64,000 nt of DNA, taken from Flavimarina sp. Hel_I_48. Its GTDB lineage: Bacteria; Bacteroidota; Bacteroidia; Flavobacteriales; Flavobacteriaceae. Under the pieces are notes generated by a model. That model was not told the DNA's origin, searched no databases, and saw nothing but the letters and a program-made list of their open reading frames with translations. Shown here in pieces: positions 42,167 to 51,484 of the stretch. Within the stretch, counting starts at the first letter, position 1. Every line of letters begins with the position of its first letter. The stretch covers positions 2,047,001 to 2,111,000 of the forward strand of contig NZ_JPOL01000002.1 of the NCBI RefSeq assembly GCF_000733945.1, given 5' to 3'. The translations under genes were made by a program, and so were the position numbers.

Positions 42167-43159
42167 TTGAAGAAAATTTTATTAGTATTGTTTGTTGTCC
42201 TTGCTGCTGTTGCCCATGGTCAGGAAGGTATACCTGTATATTCAGACTATCTTTCAGATAATCTCTATCTGCTGCACCCATCAATGGCAGGAGCTGCAAA
42301 CGCTAGTCAAATACGTCTTACCGCCCGGCAACAATGGTTTGACGTGGATGACGCGCCCAACTTACAAACGCTGAGTATCAACGGCCGGGTAGGGGAGAAA
42401 GTAGGACTGGGTGCGATCGTTTTTGCAGATCATAACGGTTATTTTTCCCAGGCGGGTTTCTATGGTAGTTTTGCTTACCATTTGTTGATGTCGCGCAATA
42501 CCATAGATTTAAACCAGCTGTCCTTTGGGATGAGTGTTGGTGTTTTGCAAAATACACTGGATGAAGGCGAATTTGACCTGCGGAATATTGACCCTATTAT
42601 CACCGGTGGAAACCCCAGTGATACCTTTTTTAATGTAGATATAGGAATGTCTTATTATTTTCTGGATTTTTTCGCGCATGCTACCGTGAAAAATGTACTC
42701 CCGCGCAACCGCCGTATTTTTACACAGGAATTTGAATCAAGCAATCAGCGGCGTTATATAGCCTCAGCAGGGTATACCTTTGGCCGTTTTGGAGCGTGGA
42801 AGTATGAGCCTTCTATTATGCTTCAGGCTACAGATGAAACCAAGGAAGTTACCGGGGATCTCAACTTTAAACTGTATTATGATCTGGAATGGGGCACATT
42901 GTGGGGAGGTGCTTCGTATAGAAGAAGTTTTGATGGCGCCGAATATACTCAGGACGGGACGACCGTAAAGAGTCAAAAACTACAATATATCACCCCATTA
43001 CTCGGTCTGAATTACAAGAACTTTCTTTTTAGCTATACCTATTCTTATCAGAGTAATAGTGTAGTGCTTTCTAATGGTGGTTTTCATCAGATTACTTTAG
43101 GTTATGACTTTGGGAAACGTAAAGAACCTTACGACTGTTATTGCCCGGCAATCAACTAA
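42167..43159 (+). CDS. PorP/SprF-family type IX secretion membrane protein
   Basis: A 330-residue outer-membrane protein of the PorP/SprF family, which works with type IX secretion and with delivery of large adhesins to the surface. It has a signal peptide (MKKILLVLFVVLAAVAHGQ), the family start YSDYLSDNLYLLHPSMAG, and repeated beta strands ending near SYTYSYQSNSVVLSNGGFHQ. It starts with TTG. Its 3' end overlaps the stop of convergent murI by 4 nt. Confidence 0.9.
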   Translation: MKKILLVLFVVLAAVAHGQEGIPVYSDYLSDNLYLLHPSMAGAANASQIRLTARQQWFDVDDAPNLQTLSINGRVGEKVGLGAIVFADHNGYFSQAGFYGSFAYHLLMSRNTIDLNQLSFGMSVGVLQNTLDEGEFDLRNIDPIITGGNPSDTFFNVDIGMSYYFLDFFAHATVKNVLPRNRRIFTQEFESSNQRRYIASAGYTFGRFGAWKYEPSIMLQATDETKEVTGDLNFKLYYDLEWGTLWGGASYRRSFDGAEYTQDGTTVKSQKLQYITPLLGLNYKNFLFSYTYSYQSNSVVLSNGGFHQITLGYDFGKRKEPYDCYCPAIN

Positions 43160-43944
43160 AAGTCGAGAAAGGACACCTCCTTTTTAACCTGTATATTTTC
43201 GGTTAATTTATGAAGTACTGCTGTATTTGCGTTGCTGTATAATTTATGCCTTGCCGAATTAGTAGCTGTAAACAATCCCTCTTTTTCCAGTACGGCCTTG
43301 ATTTGTCTGGCCACTGCTACACCAGAATCTATAATGGTCACCGCGCTGGGTAGTAGGCTTCGCAACACTTCAATAAGATAAGGATAATGGCTACAGCCTA
43401 GAACCAGAAAATCTATATTGGCTTCGAGCATGGGTTGGAGATAAAGTTTCAGCAGCTCCCGTGTTTGTACACTATCTGCTTTACCGGCCTCTATCAACTC
43501 TACAAGACCCGTACCTACAACTTCGATAACATTTATAGAACCGGCATAAATACTGGATGTCTTCGCAAATAAGGCACTACTTAATGTCCCTTTAGTGGCA
43601 AGTATGCCTATAGCTTTGTTTTTTGAAGAAAGTGCCGCAGGTTTTAGGGCAGGTTCTATACCAATAAAGGGCAAGTCAAAATTTTCCCGAAGATAGGAAA
43701 TGGCATTTGTGGTCGCCGTATTACACGGAACAACGATCATTTTACAGCCAAAATCAATCAATTTTTGGGTGTTTTTAAGTGATAATTGAATGATTTCCGA
43801 AGTACTTTTTTCCCCATAGGGAGCATTGGCACTATCAGCAAGATATATGGTAGATTCAGCAGGCAGTAAAGCTACAGATTCACGCCATATGGAAGTTCCA
43901 CCCACGCCGCTATCAAAAAAACCGATGGGATTGTTGTTTGCCAT
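43156..43944 (-). CDS. murI: Glutamate racemase
   Basis: A 262-residue racemase that makes D-glutamate for peptidoglycan. Both catalytic cysteines are visible, in VVPCNTATT (about residue 73) and LGCSHYPYL (about residue 186), with the N-terminal Asp in GFFDSGVGG. It lies 62 nt after the skp gene, but a terminator (43959-43983) intervenes, so it needs its own promoter or read-through. It converges on the PorP/SprF gene with a 4-nt stop overlap. Confidence 0.95.
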   Translation of the reverse strand: MANNNPIGFFDSGVGGTSIWRESVALLPAESTIYLADSANAPYGEKSTSEIIQLSLKNTQKLIDFGCKMIVVPCNTATTNAISYLRENFDLPFIGIEPALKPAALSSKNKAIGILATKGTLSSALFAKTSSIYAGSINVIEVVGTGLVELIEAGKADSVQTRELLKLYLQPMLEANIDFLVLGCSHYPYLIEVLRSLLPSAVTIIDSGVAVARQIKAVLEKEGLFTATNSARHKLYSNANTAVLHKLTENIQVKKEVSFLDF

Positions 43945-43958
43945 GATATAAAAATAAG

Positions 43959-43983
43959 AAAACCGCCTTAAAAAGGCGGTTTT
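43959..43983 (-). terminator. Terminator between skp and murI
   Basis: AAAACCGCCTT and AAGGCGGTTTT form a perfect stem around AAA; the minus strand continues with a T-rich tail. It ends the cell-envelope operon before murI. Confidence 0.8.
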
Positions 43984-44006
43984 TCAGTATATTTTAGAGG
44001 ATAATC

Positions 44007-44519
44007 TTAGATACCCAATGCTTTTTTCACATCTGGCATAAGATCATAACCATCTGCAAGTAAAAGGCCGGTACCGGTTGTGCTGTCAAGTACATAGTTG
44101 TATCCTTTATCACGTGCTATCTTTTGAATAGTGGTACGTGCTTTCTCATAGACTGGCTTAAGAAGATCAGATTCTTTTTTCTGCATATCCTGCATAGCCG
44201 TCTGGCGATACTCAACGATTTTGTTACGGGTCTGCTCAACTTCCTGCTGACGGCTCATGTTCTCCTCGTCAGTTTTAGTTTCTGCCTCACGGCTATAACG
44301 TTCCATTGTTTTTTGTAGCTCCTGGCCCATGGTCTGCATCTCAGCTTCGTAAGAAGATTGTATTTTTTGCATTTCTCCCTGTGCAGATTTGAATGCTGGC
44401 ATTTGTTCAAGCAATTCTTGTGTTGCAATATGTGCAATCTTAGAGTCCTGCGCCTGTGCAATCCCGTTCATTCCTAAAATCAAAGCGATCGCTAAAACTA
44501 AGGTTTTCATTTGTTTCAT
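44007..44519 (-). CDS. OmpH/Skp-family periplasmic chaperone (170 aa)
   Basis: A signal peptide (MKQMKTLVLAIALILGMNGIAQAQ) precedes a coiled-coil Skp fold, with the final DSTTGTGLLLADGYDLMPDVKKAL typical of Bacteroidota Skp. It holds unfolded outer-membrane proteins on the way to BamA. It is the last gene of the operon with bamA. Confidence 0.9.
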   Translation of the reverse strand: MKQMKTLVLAIALILGMNGIAQAQDSKIAHIATQELLEQMPAFKSAQGEMQKIQSSYEAEMQTMGQELQKTMERYSREAETKTDEENMSRQQEVEQTRNKIVEYRQTAMQDMQKKESDLLKPVYEKARTTIQKIARDKGYNYVLDSTTGTGLLLADGYDLMPDVKKALGI

Positions 44520-44617
44520 TGTAAAAGTAATTTAATGGTAAGTGTTATATGATTATTTACGTTTTAAGTTCCGTATGCTGCCTTTTCTAAGGCCACCCTA
44601 CGGCAGGGTGTTTATCG

Positions 44618-45595
44618 TTAATTTATTGAATCTTTTTTACGTTGCCTTACCTGCATAACCGAATCTTTTATACGCTGACGTGCCTGCAATATAGAATCTT
44701 TTCTGGCTTGGCGTGCCTGTAACAACGCTTTTCGTCTTTCTTCGGCAGTTGGAACATTGTTGTTTTCTTCTTGCACGGCTGCACTTTCAGTTGTTTCTGT
44801 GTCTCCGCCTTCACGGGCACTTGTTATAGAATCCCTGCGCTGCTCACGTTCTTGTAAAATACGCTGGCGGCGCTCTTCAAATTCCCTCTTTTTTGCTGCG
44901 CGCAGGGAATCCCGTTCTGCCTTGCGATCCTGAACGAACTGTTCCCGTTCTTCCTGCTTTTCGTCAATGGCTTTTTCCCTTTCGGTGACTTCGCGCTCTT
45001 CTTCTACGCTGCGCGCATCATCCCTTTCCACTTCCTTACGATCGCCTCGACTATTAGTTTGTTTCCTTTTTGATGCACGATTGATACTTAAAAGTACCTG
45101 ATCGCTGACATCATTTCTATCATTTGCATAAAGCATCACCAGATCTGCCGATTTATCGAAGATAAAATCATACTTACGTGCCTCGGCGAGCTCTTGAACC
45201 GCATTGAAAACCTGATCTTGTACCGGCTCAACCAATGTACGGTTCTGGATCATTAAGTCCCCTTGCGGGCCAAAGCGTTTTTGCTGATATTCAAAAAGTT
45301 CATTTTCTACAAAGGCGATTTCTTCCTGACGCTCTGCAACTAATTCCTCTGTAAGCAATACCCGTTCATTCTCAAGCGTTTTTTTCATCTGCTCGATGGA
45401 ACTTTGTTTTTTCTCAATTTCAATTTTCCACTGATCTACTTTGGCATTTAAAACATTCTGCGCTTCCTGATATTCAGGGACATTTTCAAGGATATAATCC
45501 ATATCAATGTAGCCTATACGCATACTGCGTTGTGCACTGGCACAAAAACCAACCATAAATACTAAAAAACTCAATAAAAAGGCTTGTTTTCTCAT
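44618..45595 (-). CDS. OmpH/Skp-family protein with long coiled-coil tail (325 aa)
   Basis: A second Skp-family protein with a signal peptide (MRKQAFLLSFLVFMVGFCASAQ). After a normal Skp core (to about residue 170) it carries an unusual 150-residue extension rich in Arg, Glu and Gln with tandem repeats of the RQARKDSILQARQRIKDSVM type, predicted as coiled coil. The extension may bind surfaces or other proteins. It is located between bamA and the shorter skp, as in other Bacteroidota. Confidence 0.85.
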   Translation of the reverse strand: MRKQAFLLSFLVFMVGFCASAQRSMRIGYIDMDYILENVPEYQEAQNVLNAKVDQWKIEIEKKQSSIEQMKKTLENERVLLTEELVAERQEEIAFVENELFEYQQKRFGPQGDLMIQNRTLVEPVQDQVFNAVQELAEARKYDFIFDKSADLVMLYANDRNDVSDQVLLSINRASKRKQTNSRGDRKEVERDDARSVEEEREVTEREKAIDEKQEEREQFVQDRKAERDSLRAAKKREFEERRQRILQEREQRRDSITSAREGGDTETTESAAVQEENNNVPTAEERRKALLQARQARKDSILQARQRIKDSVMQVRQRKKDSIN

Positions 45596-45661
45596 ATGCA
45601 GAATGGTATTAGAAAATATCGTGCCAAATTTGAAAATGCTTTTTAAGTTATTTTTATCCTA

Positions 45662-48280
45662 TTAAAATTGCTGACCAATAATAAAGTGTGTTTCCCATCC
45701 ATTAGGCCCTACAGTACCTGGTATGGGGTCAAATCCATAACCGAAGTCAATACCCAGCAGACCAAAAGCGGGCATAAATATACGAATTCCAGCTCCAGCG
45801 GATCGATTTAACAAGAACGGATTGTAGTCCCTAAAATTGTCATAACTTGAACCACCTTCAGCAAAGGTGAGCATGTAAATAGATGCTGATGGCTTTAAGG
45901 TAATAGGGTAGCGCAGCTCAAACTCAAATTTATTGTAAAGAGTTGCACCATCGTTTACATTTAAACCAGAATTACTATCTCTGTCTATAGGAGTCACCCG
46001 TTGATTAGGATAACCGCGTAGTCTTATAACCTCCCGGCCGTCTAATGCGTAACCTCCCAGACCATCTCCCCCTAAAAAGAAGCGGTCAAAAGGTGGGATA
46101 CCACGATCGTTATTATAGGCACCAAGGAAACCGAATTCCATTTTGCTGCTTAAAACCAACTTACCAACCAACGATGTAAACCACTGACCTTCCATTTTCA
46201 CTTTATAGTATTCCAGCCAGTTAAAGCGTTCCTGGTCTATTTCACCTCTTCGTTCAATCATTTGCGTGCTAGCAGTCTGTGCATTTACAGCGGCTTGCAA
46301 TGGCGCACGTTCTTCGGCTAGTGCTTTGTAATCTACCCCATTAAAAAGAGAGTAGGGCGGAGTTAATTTGGCTGTTAAGCTAAATTTTGAACCACTTCGA
46401 GGAAATATAGGGTTGGCATCTCCTTGATTTCTTGAAATCCCAATGGTATAGGCCAGGTTTTCTGAAGATCCTTCCCCAAACGTAAAGAGCCCCACGTTGT
46501 AATTTTTTAGGTCAAAATGCTGAAAGCTGATCGCATGGGAGATGTAGAAATAAGGATCTGGAAGTTCCAGTCGTGTGCTTATCCCAACAGATCCACCGGT
46601 GATGGTAAAACGTTGATCAGTATTTGGTCTAGCTTGACGACGGCCCGGTTGAAAATCGTAGCGAAATTGTGTACTGTGGCTAAAAGAAATAGAAGCCTGT
46701 ACCGGTTTTTTACCGCCTAACCAGGGTTCTGTAAGTGAAGCACTATAGGTGCGGTAAAATGTACTTGCCTGTGCCCGTAAGCTAAATTGTTGCCCATCAC
46801 CCATAGGCAGTGGCTTATACGCTTCTTTGTTAAAAATATTCTGTATGGAGAAATTATTGAAGGTAAGTCCAAGTGTACCCACAAAACCACCACCACCGTA
46901 ACCGCCTTGTAATTCTATCTGACTTGCGCCCTGTTCTACCAGATCATAATTGATATCAATAGTACCGTCATTAGGGTTTGCATTGAGAAATTCTGGGTTT
47001 AATTGTTCAGGGTCAAAAAAGCCAGTTTGTCCCAGTTCGCTTACCGTTTGTAAAACTGCAGCCTGACTATAACGCTGTCCAGGTCTTGTGCGCAGGTTAC
47101 GGTAGATCACCCGGTCTTTTGTTTTGTCATTACCTGAAACTGTTATTCTGTCAAAAAAGGCCAGTTTACCTTCGGTAATACGTATTTCAAAATCAATGGT
47201 ATCGTTTTGTACGTCCACTTCTACAGGGTTTATACTTGAAAACAGATATCCGTTGTTTTTGTAAAGGTTAGAAAGATCGTCTGCCTGAGGATCGCCTCCT
47301 TTTGAAATACGGTTTTTAAGCAATACGCCGTTGTACACGTCGCCTTTAGAAAGACCTAGTTGACGCTGCAACTCATTGTCTGTATACACACTGTTTCCTA
47401 TGAAATCAATGTCGCCTATATAGTATTTGTCACCTTCTTCTATATTAAGGTTAAGGGAGATGCGATCATCACTATCGCGTACCAGTGTATCAGAAACTAT
47501 ACGGGCATCACGGAAACCTTTTTCCTTATACTTTTCAATTATACTTACTTTATCTTCTGCGTAATCCTCTTCTATATATTTCGATCTTTTCCAGAACCTA
47601 AAGATGTTGCGCTCCTTGGTATTCTTCATCTGCTTGCGCAGTTTTGCATCAGAGAGCTGCTCGTTGTTCTCAAAGTTGATGTCCGTAATTTTAACTTTCC
47701 CGCTTTTCTCAATGTTGATCAACATGTCCACCTTGTTTGAGGTGCTGGATGTGTCAACCACGGGCTTGGTAATGATGGTTACGTTAGAGTTGAGATAACC
47801 GTCTTTTTTATATTTATTTTCAATATAAAATTTGGTCTTGGTGATTAGGTTTTCAGTGACTTTTGTACCTTTTTTAAGATCATTGTCCTCTTTGAGCTCT
47901 TTGGTCTTTTTCTCTTTGATCCCTGTAATGGTAATTTCATTAAGTTCAGGAACCTCTTCTACCACAAGCTCCAGATCTGCTACGTTATCGCGCACGTCCT
48001 TAACATTAAGGCTTATATCGCTAAATAAGCCAATGGCCCAGAGTTTTTTTATGATCTCACTAATGCGGTCACCGGGAAGATAAACGAGATCGCCGGTTTT
48101 AAGACCGGTATAGGCTATGATCGTCTGTTCATTATATTGCTGGGAGCCTACTACGCTTATGGTACCTATTTTGTACTGTTTTCCCTCTCCGGCTAGTGGA
48201 GCGGTCTGTGCTTGTACTGTAGTGGTATGGATAAAGCAGTAAAAAAGGACTGCGGTAATAAGGCTTGCTTTGATGGGCAT
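45662..48280 (-). CDS. bamA: Outer-membrane protein assembly factor BamA
   Basis: An 872-residue Omp85 protein: signal peptide MPIKASLITAVLFYCFIHTTTVQAQ, five POTRA domains (about 40-430), and a 16-stranded barrel ending in the terminal phenylalanine GWETHFIIGQQF. It inserts beta-barrel proteins into the outer membrane. The ATG at 48280 lies 4 nt after the uppS stop and gives a proper signal peptide; longer starts only read uppS in another frame. Confidence 0.95.
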   Translation of the reverse strand: MPIKASLITAVLFYCFIHTTTVQAQTAPLAGEGKQYKIGTISVVGSQQYNEQTIIAYTGLKTGDLVYLPGDRISEIIKKLWAIGLFSDISLNVKDVRDNVADLELVVEEVPELNEITITGIKEKKTKELKEDNDLKKGTKVTENLITKTKFYIENKYKKDGYLNSNVTIITKPVVDTSSTSNKVDMLINIEKSGKVKITDINFENNEQLSDAKLRKQMKNTKERNIFRFWKRSKYIEEDYAEDKVSIIEKYKEKGFRDARIVSDTLVRDSDDRISLNLNIEEGDKYYIGDIDFIGNSVYTDNELQRQLGLSKGDVYNGVLLKNRISKGGDPQADDLSNLYKNNGYLFSSINPVEVDVQNDTIDFEIRITEGKLAFFDRITVSGNDKTKDRVIYRNLRTRPGQRYSQAAVLQTVSELGQTGFFDPEQLNPEFLNANPNDGTIDINYDLVEQGASQIELQGGYGGGGFVGTLGLTFNNFSIQNIFNKEAYKPLPMGDGQQFSLRAQASTFYRTYSASLTEPWLGGKKPVQASISFSHSTQFRYDFQPGRRQARPNTDQRFTITGGSVGISTRLELPDPYFYISHAISFQHFDLKNYNVGLFTFGEGSSENLAYTIGISRNQGDANPIFPRSGSKFSLTAKLTPPYSLFNGVDYKALAEERAPLQAAVNAQTASTQMIERRGEIDQERFNWLEYYKVKMEGQWFTSLVGKLVLSSKMEFGFLGAYNNDRGIPPFDRFFLGGDGLGGYALDGREVIRLRGYPNQRVTPIDRDSNSGLNVNDGATLYNKFEFELRYPITLKPSASIYMLTFAEGGSSYDNFRDYNPFLLNRSAGAGIRIFMPAFGLLGIDFGYGFDPIPGTVGPNGWETHFIIGQQF

Positions 48281-48284
48281 CTGC

Positions 48285-49025
48285 TCAATTAATTTGCTCA
48301 CTCGTCTTTCCAAATCTTCTTTCTCTTTTCTGATAATTATAAATTGCTTCGTACAGATGTTCTTTAGTAAAATCGGGCCACAATACAGGCGTAAAGTAGA
48401 GTTCAGCATAGGCGATCTGCCATAGCATAAAATTACTTATACGTTGCTCCCCACTTGTCCTGATCAAAAGGTCAACGTCTGGCAGGTCATGAGTGTACAA
48501 ATGTTCTTTAATGACTGCATCGTCAATTAAATGTGGCGAAATTAAGTCTTTTTTAACTTTAAGGCTTATTTCCTTTACGCTTTTTATTAATTCTTCCCGT
48601 GCGCCATAACTCAGCGCCAGGGTTAAGGTCATACGCGAATTGTTCCTGGTTTTTTCGATAACCTCTTCAAGCTCCCGCTGTGCTTTAGCGGGGAGGGAAC
48701 TCAGATTGCCAATGGCGCGCAGGGCAATATCGTTGTCCTGCAGTGTCTTTATTTCTTTTTTTAGGGAAGAAACCAATAATTTCATGAGTGTATCCACTTC
48801 AATCTTTGGGCGGTTCCAGTTTTCAGTTGAAAAAGTATACAATGTCAAATACCTGATCCCCAGCTCTGCACTGGCTTCTACCGTTTCCCTCACCGCTTTG
48901 CTTCCTTTCTTATGGCCAGCAACACGCATAAGACCCTGGCCTTTTGCCCAGCGGCCGTTACCGTCCATGATCACAGCGATATGCTGTGGCAGTTTTGACG
49001 TGTCTATTTCCTCAATAAAGTTCAT
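48285..49025 (-). CDS. uppS: Isoprenyl (undecaprenyl) diphosphate synthase
   Basis: A 246-residue cis-prenyltransferase that makes the lipid carrier for cell-wall precursors. The catalytic Asp21 lies in IAVIMDGNGRWAK, and the C-terminal PDVDLLIRTSGEQRISNFMLWQ and ELYFTPVLWPDF segments are diagnostic. The start at 49025 (MNFIEEIDTSKLP) was chosen over an upstream extension that has no family match. It is coupled to bamA. Confidence 0.95.
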   Translation of the reverse strand: MNFIEEIDTSKLPQHIAVIMDGNGRWAKGQGLMRVAGHKKGSKAVRETVEASAELGIRYLTLYTFSTENWNRPKIEVDTLMKLLVSSLKKEIKTLQDNDIALRAIGNLSSLPAKAQRELEEVIEKTRNNSRMTLTLALSYGAREELIKSVKEISLKVKKDLISPHLIDDAVIKEHLYTHDLPDVDLLIRTSGEQRISNFMLWQIAYAELYFTPVLWPDFTKEHLYEAIYNYQKRERRFGKTSEQIN

Positions 49026-49035
49026 AGATGATTGA

Positions 49036-49734
49036 TTAAAAGCCGCAGTAACACGGCTGTCTGCCAAAGGTATAGGTAAGTATTATTCCGCTAAATACAT
49101 ACCAGTCATTATTATTTGGATTGCCAAAGGGGCCAGAATCTATTTCGGGGCCCGGTGCGCTACCGTCAATATTATCTGTAAACATATAACGGGCACCAAC
49201 TTCTGCCGCTAAAATAAAACGCCTGCTTATTGCTTTTTTATACCCAATTGCAATAGGGATCGAAAAATCGAATTCATTACCAAAATCCCGCAATACAAGA
49301 TCGCCATTTTGATCAAAGCCCTGACCATGCTCCTTGTGATAAAAATAATTGATCCCTGCAAACAAGTAGGGTGTACCGGGCAAACTGAAGCCACGGGTCA
49401 TATCAAACTCCCAGAAGGTATATTCAATACCCAGTGAAGCTTCCACAACGGGGCTTTTAAAAGACAAACCTCGTTGCTGGCGACTGGTTTCATCAGAGTC
49501 CAGATCATTTCCTTCAATATTACCAGCTAAAATACTTGCCCTAAAAGAATGCCTTGGACTACGATTCCATTTTAAAATTCCGCCTACGGCTGGCGTATTG
49601 GGATAAATGTAGTTTGTTCTACCCACATCTCCTATATAGTTTAGCCCACCAGCCATCACACCTATTTCATAGGTCTGGGCGACTGCCGTGCAGCAACAGA
49701 TCATGGCGATCAATACAACCGTCAAATGCTTCAT
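49036..49734 (-). CDS. PorG-like (DUF6089) outer-membrane protein
   Basis: A 232-residue beta-barrel with a signal peptide (MKHLTVVLIAMICCCTAVAQ) and the DUF6089 family features YEIGVMAGGLNYIGDVGRTN and FSFRASILAGNI-like strands. In Porphyromonas, PorG of this family is required for type IX secretion and sits in the same place next to uppS and bamA. The C-terminus IILTYTFGRQPCYCGF adds a short cysteine tail. The start was set at the signal peptide. Confidence 0.85.
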   Translation of the reverse strand: MKHLTVVLIAMICCCTAVAQTYEIGVMAGGLNYIGDVGRTNYIYPNTPAVGGILKWNRSPRHSFRASILAGNIEGNDLDSDETSRQQRGLSFKSPVVEASLGIEYTFWEFDMTRGFSLPGTPYLFAGINYFYHKEHGQGFDQNGDLVLRDFGNEFDFSIPIAIGYKKAISRRFILAAEVGARYMFTDNIDGSAPGPEIDSGPFGNPNNNDWYVFSGIILTYTFGRQPCYCGF

Positions 49735-49832
49735 AGGTTTTAAAAAGTTTGCAAATATAACAATAAAGTGCAGCCCATGGCAATGCATGGGCGGGTCTTT
49801 CTGATAAACAGCAAATTCGGCTAATTATTGCC

Positions 49833-50717
49833 TTAATTGCGCTTATCTTCCCCCCATAGAAGTTTTTTGCGCAGTGTAGTGAGAAAGGTATCTTTTTCAA
49901 GAACTACCAGTTTGATTTTAAAAGAGGCTTTTTTAAGGATGATTTTAGTTTCCACGGGAAGTGTTGCTATTCTTGAATCCAATGAAACCAAATGCTCTTT
50001 TTCCCTGCCCGAAACCCGTATGGTTATTTCAGTGTCATCTGGGACTACAAGAGGCCTGGCGTTGAGGTTGTGCGGTGCAATTGGCGTTATTATAAAACTT
50101 GGGGTCGTGGGCATGATCACCGGGCCGCCACAGCTCAGGGAATATCCGGTAGAGCCTGTGGGTGTAGAGATTATAAGTCCGTCAGCCCAGTAATTGGTCA
50201 ATTTTTCACCATTCAAGTGCGTTTCCACAGAAATCATGGAGGTGCTGTTCTTTCTACTCACCGTGATTTCGTTGAGCGCAAAGTTGAGTTCGCCCAGGTT
50301 GTCCTCTTCACCTTCACATCGCATACTAATGAGGGAGCGTTCTGTAATGCTGTAGTTGTTATTAAAAATATCCTGAATGCTATCTGCAAGTTGCTCTTTT
50401 TGTACGGAAGCCAAAAAGCCTAAACGACCTGTATTTATACCTACAATAGGAATATTAAGATCCCTTATATAGGTAATAGTCTGTAAAATAGTACCATCGC
50501 CCCCTATGCTGAAGAATAGGTCGTAACTATCGTCAAGTTCTTCAAAAGTGCTAAAATGAGAATAGGTTTTATTAATTTGTTCGTTGTCATTGATGAGTTT
50601 GAGAAAATACTCTTCAATAATCACCTCGGCATCTTTTTGGTCCAGGATATCCAGCAACTGCTGCACGTAAATACCAGAATTTTCATGATAAAACTGTCCG
50701 TAGATGCCTACTTTCAT
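49833..50717 (-). CDS. nadK: NAD kinase
   Basis: A 294-residue cytoplasmic kinase that phosphorylates NAD to NADP. The signature GGDGT (residues 72-76) and the GINTGRLGFLAS, GSTGYSLSCGGP and PIAPHNLNARPLV segments are all present. The start at 50717 follows the CBS gene by 19 nt. It is part of the CBS-nadK-porG-uppS-bamA transcript. Confidence 0.95.
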   Translation of the reverse strand: MKVGIYGQFYHENSGIYVQQLLDILDQKDAEVIIEEYFLKLINDNEQINKTYSHFSTFEELDDSYDLFFSIGGDGTILQTITYIRDLNIPIVGINTGRLGFLASVQKEQLADSIQDIFNNNYSITERSLISMRCEGEEDNLGELNFALNEITVSRKNSTSMISVETHLNGEKLTNYWADGLIISTPTGSTGYSLSCGGPVIMPTTPSFIITPIAPHNLNARPLVVPDDTEITIRVSGREKEHLVSLDSRIATLPVETKIILKKASFKIKLVVLEKDTFLTTLRKKLLWGEDKRN

Positions 50718-50736
50718 TTGTGATGTTTTTTTCAAC

Positions 50737-51396
50737 TTATATATTTAAATACTTCTCCAGATAATCAGAACGTTCCCGTAGGTCAATAAGATAAGAATCT
50801 TCCTGGTGTTCAGAAATAACCTCATAGCCATACCTTCTAAAAGACTGCAATAATGCATTTAAACCTACGTCGCCACCTACCTTTAAGGAAAGCTGAACCA
50901 TATCCTGATCAAATTTTGATATAAAAGCACCAAGTATTTTACCCTCATTGGATTCTACGATCTGGCTTATTTCACTAAAACTATAATCAAAAATACCCTT
51001 TTCAAGGACTAAAATAGTGCCTTCCTCGCTCAAAAATGGAGTCTGGTTAAAGTAATTCATGACATCCTTGAGTTCATAGTAACCCAGGTACCTGTTCTGG
51101 GAATCGAGTACGGGCATGATATTGGTCTCATTCTGGCCAAAAGCCTCAAGGGTATTCAACCAGTTTGATCTTTCCCTTATAAAAAACCCTTCATATAAGT
51201 GCGTTTGCTCGTCAATGTGCTCATCAGCTTCATGGCAATGCACATCGTTTTCGGCAAGACATCCCAGGTACACTTCTTCCCGCATAACCGGTATGTGGGA
51301 ATAGGTTGTTTGCGAAAAAAGTTCCTGCGCCTCGCCCATTTTACTCTTTTCGGTAAGGGGCGCTATATCGTTTATTATATAATCAGTAAGAGTCAT
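50737..51396 (-). CDS. CBS-domain protein
   Basis: A 219-residue protein with two CBS motifs in the first half (about 1-125: SKMGEAQELFSQTTYSHIPVM and NETNIMPVLDSQNRYLGYYEL) and an ACT-like C-terminal region. CBS pairs usually bind adenosyl nucleotides, so it may sense ATP/AMP or NAD for the following NAD kinase; this is inference from position. It heads the envelope operon and is divergent from pdxJ. Confidence 0.82.
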   Translation of the reverse strand: MTLTDYIINDIAPLTEKSKMGEAQELFSQTTYSHIPVMREEVYLGCLAENDVHCHEADEHIDEQTHLYEGFFIRERSNWLNTLEAFGQNETNIMPVLDSQNRYLGYYELKDVMNYFNQTPFLSEEGTILVLEKGIFDYSFSEISQIVESNEGKILGAFISKFDQDMVQLSLKVGGDVGLNALLQSFRRYGYEVISEHQEDSYLIDLRERSDYLEKYLNI

Positions 51397-51451
51397 AACG
51401 AGCTTTTATGCAATTTAATTAAAAAAACAAGGCCAAGCCTAGGGTACTTCG

Positions 51452-51459
51452 TATTTTTG
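51452..51459 (+). promoter_or_regulatory. -7 promoter box of pdxJ
   Basis: TATTTTTG, with a predicted start near 51465 and a leader of about 20 nt. The matching minus-strand box lies just to its right at 51465-51472, so the two promoters face each other. Confidence 0.5.
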
Positions 51460-51464
51460 TCGAA

Positions 51465-51472
51465 CAAAGATA
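51465..51472 (-). promoter_or_regulatory. -7 promoter box of the CBS-nadK operon
   Basis: The minus strand reads TATCTTTG. Its upstream (-33) region lies inside the first codons of pdxJ, where the minus strand has a TTG about 16 nt away. Confidence 0.5.
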
Positions 51473-51484
51473 GATGAACTGACA

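Noticed and set aside
44594..44610. CACCCT-ACGGC-AGGGTG hairpin as a terminator between the two skp genes
   Set aside because: There is no T-run on the minus strand and the genes are expected to be cotranscribed; it may only be a small dispersed hairpin.
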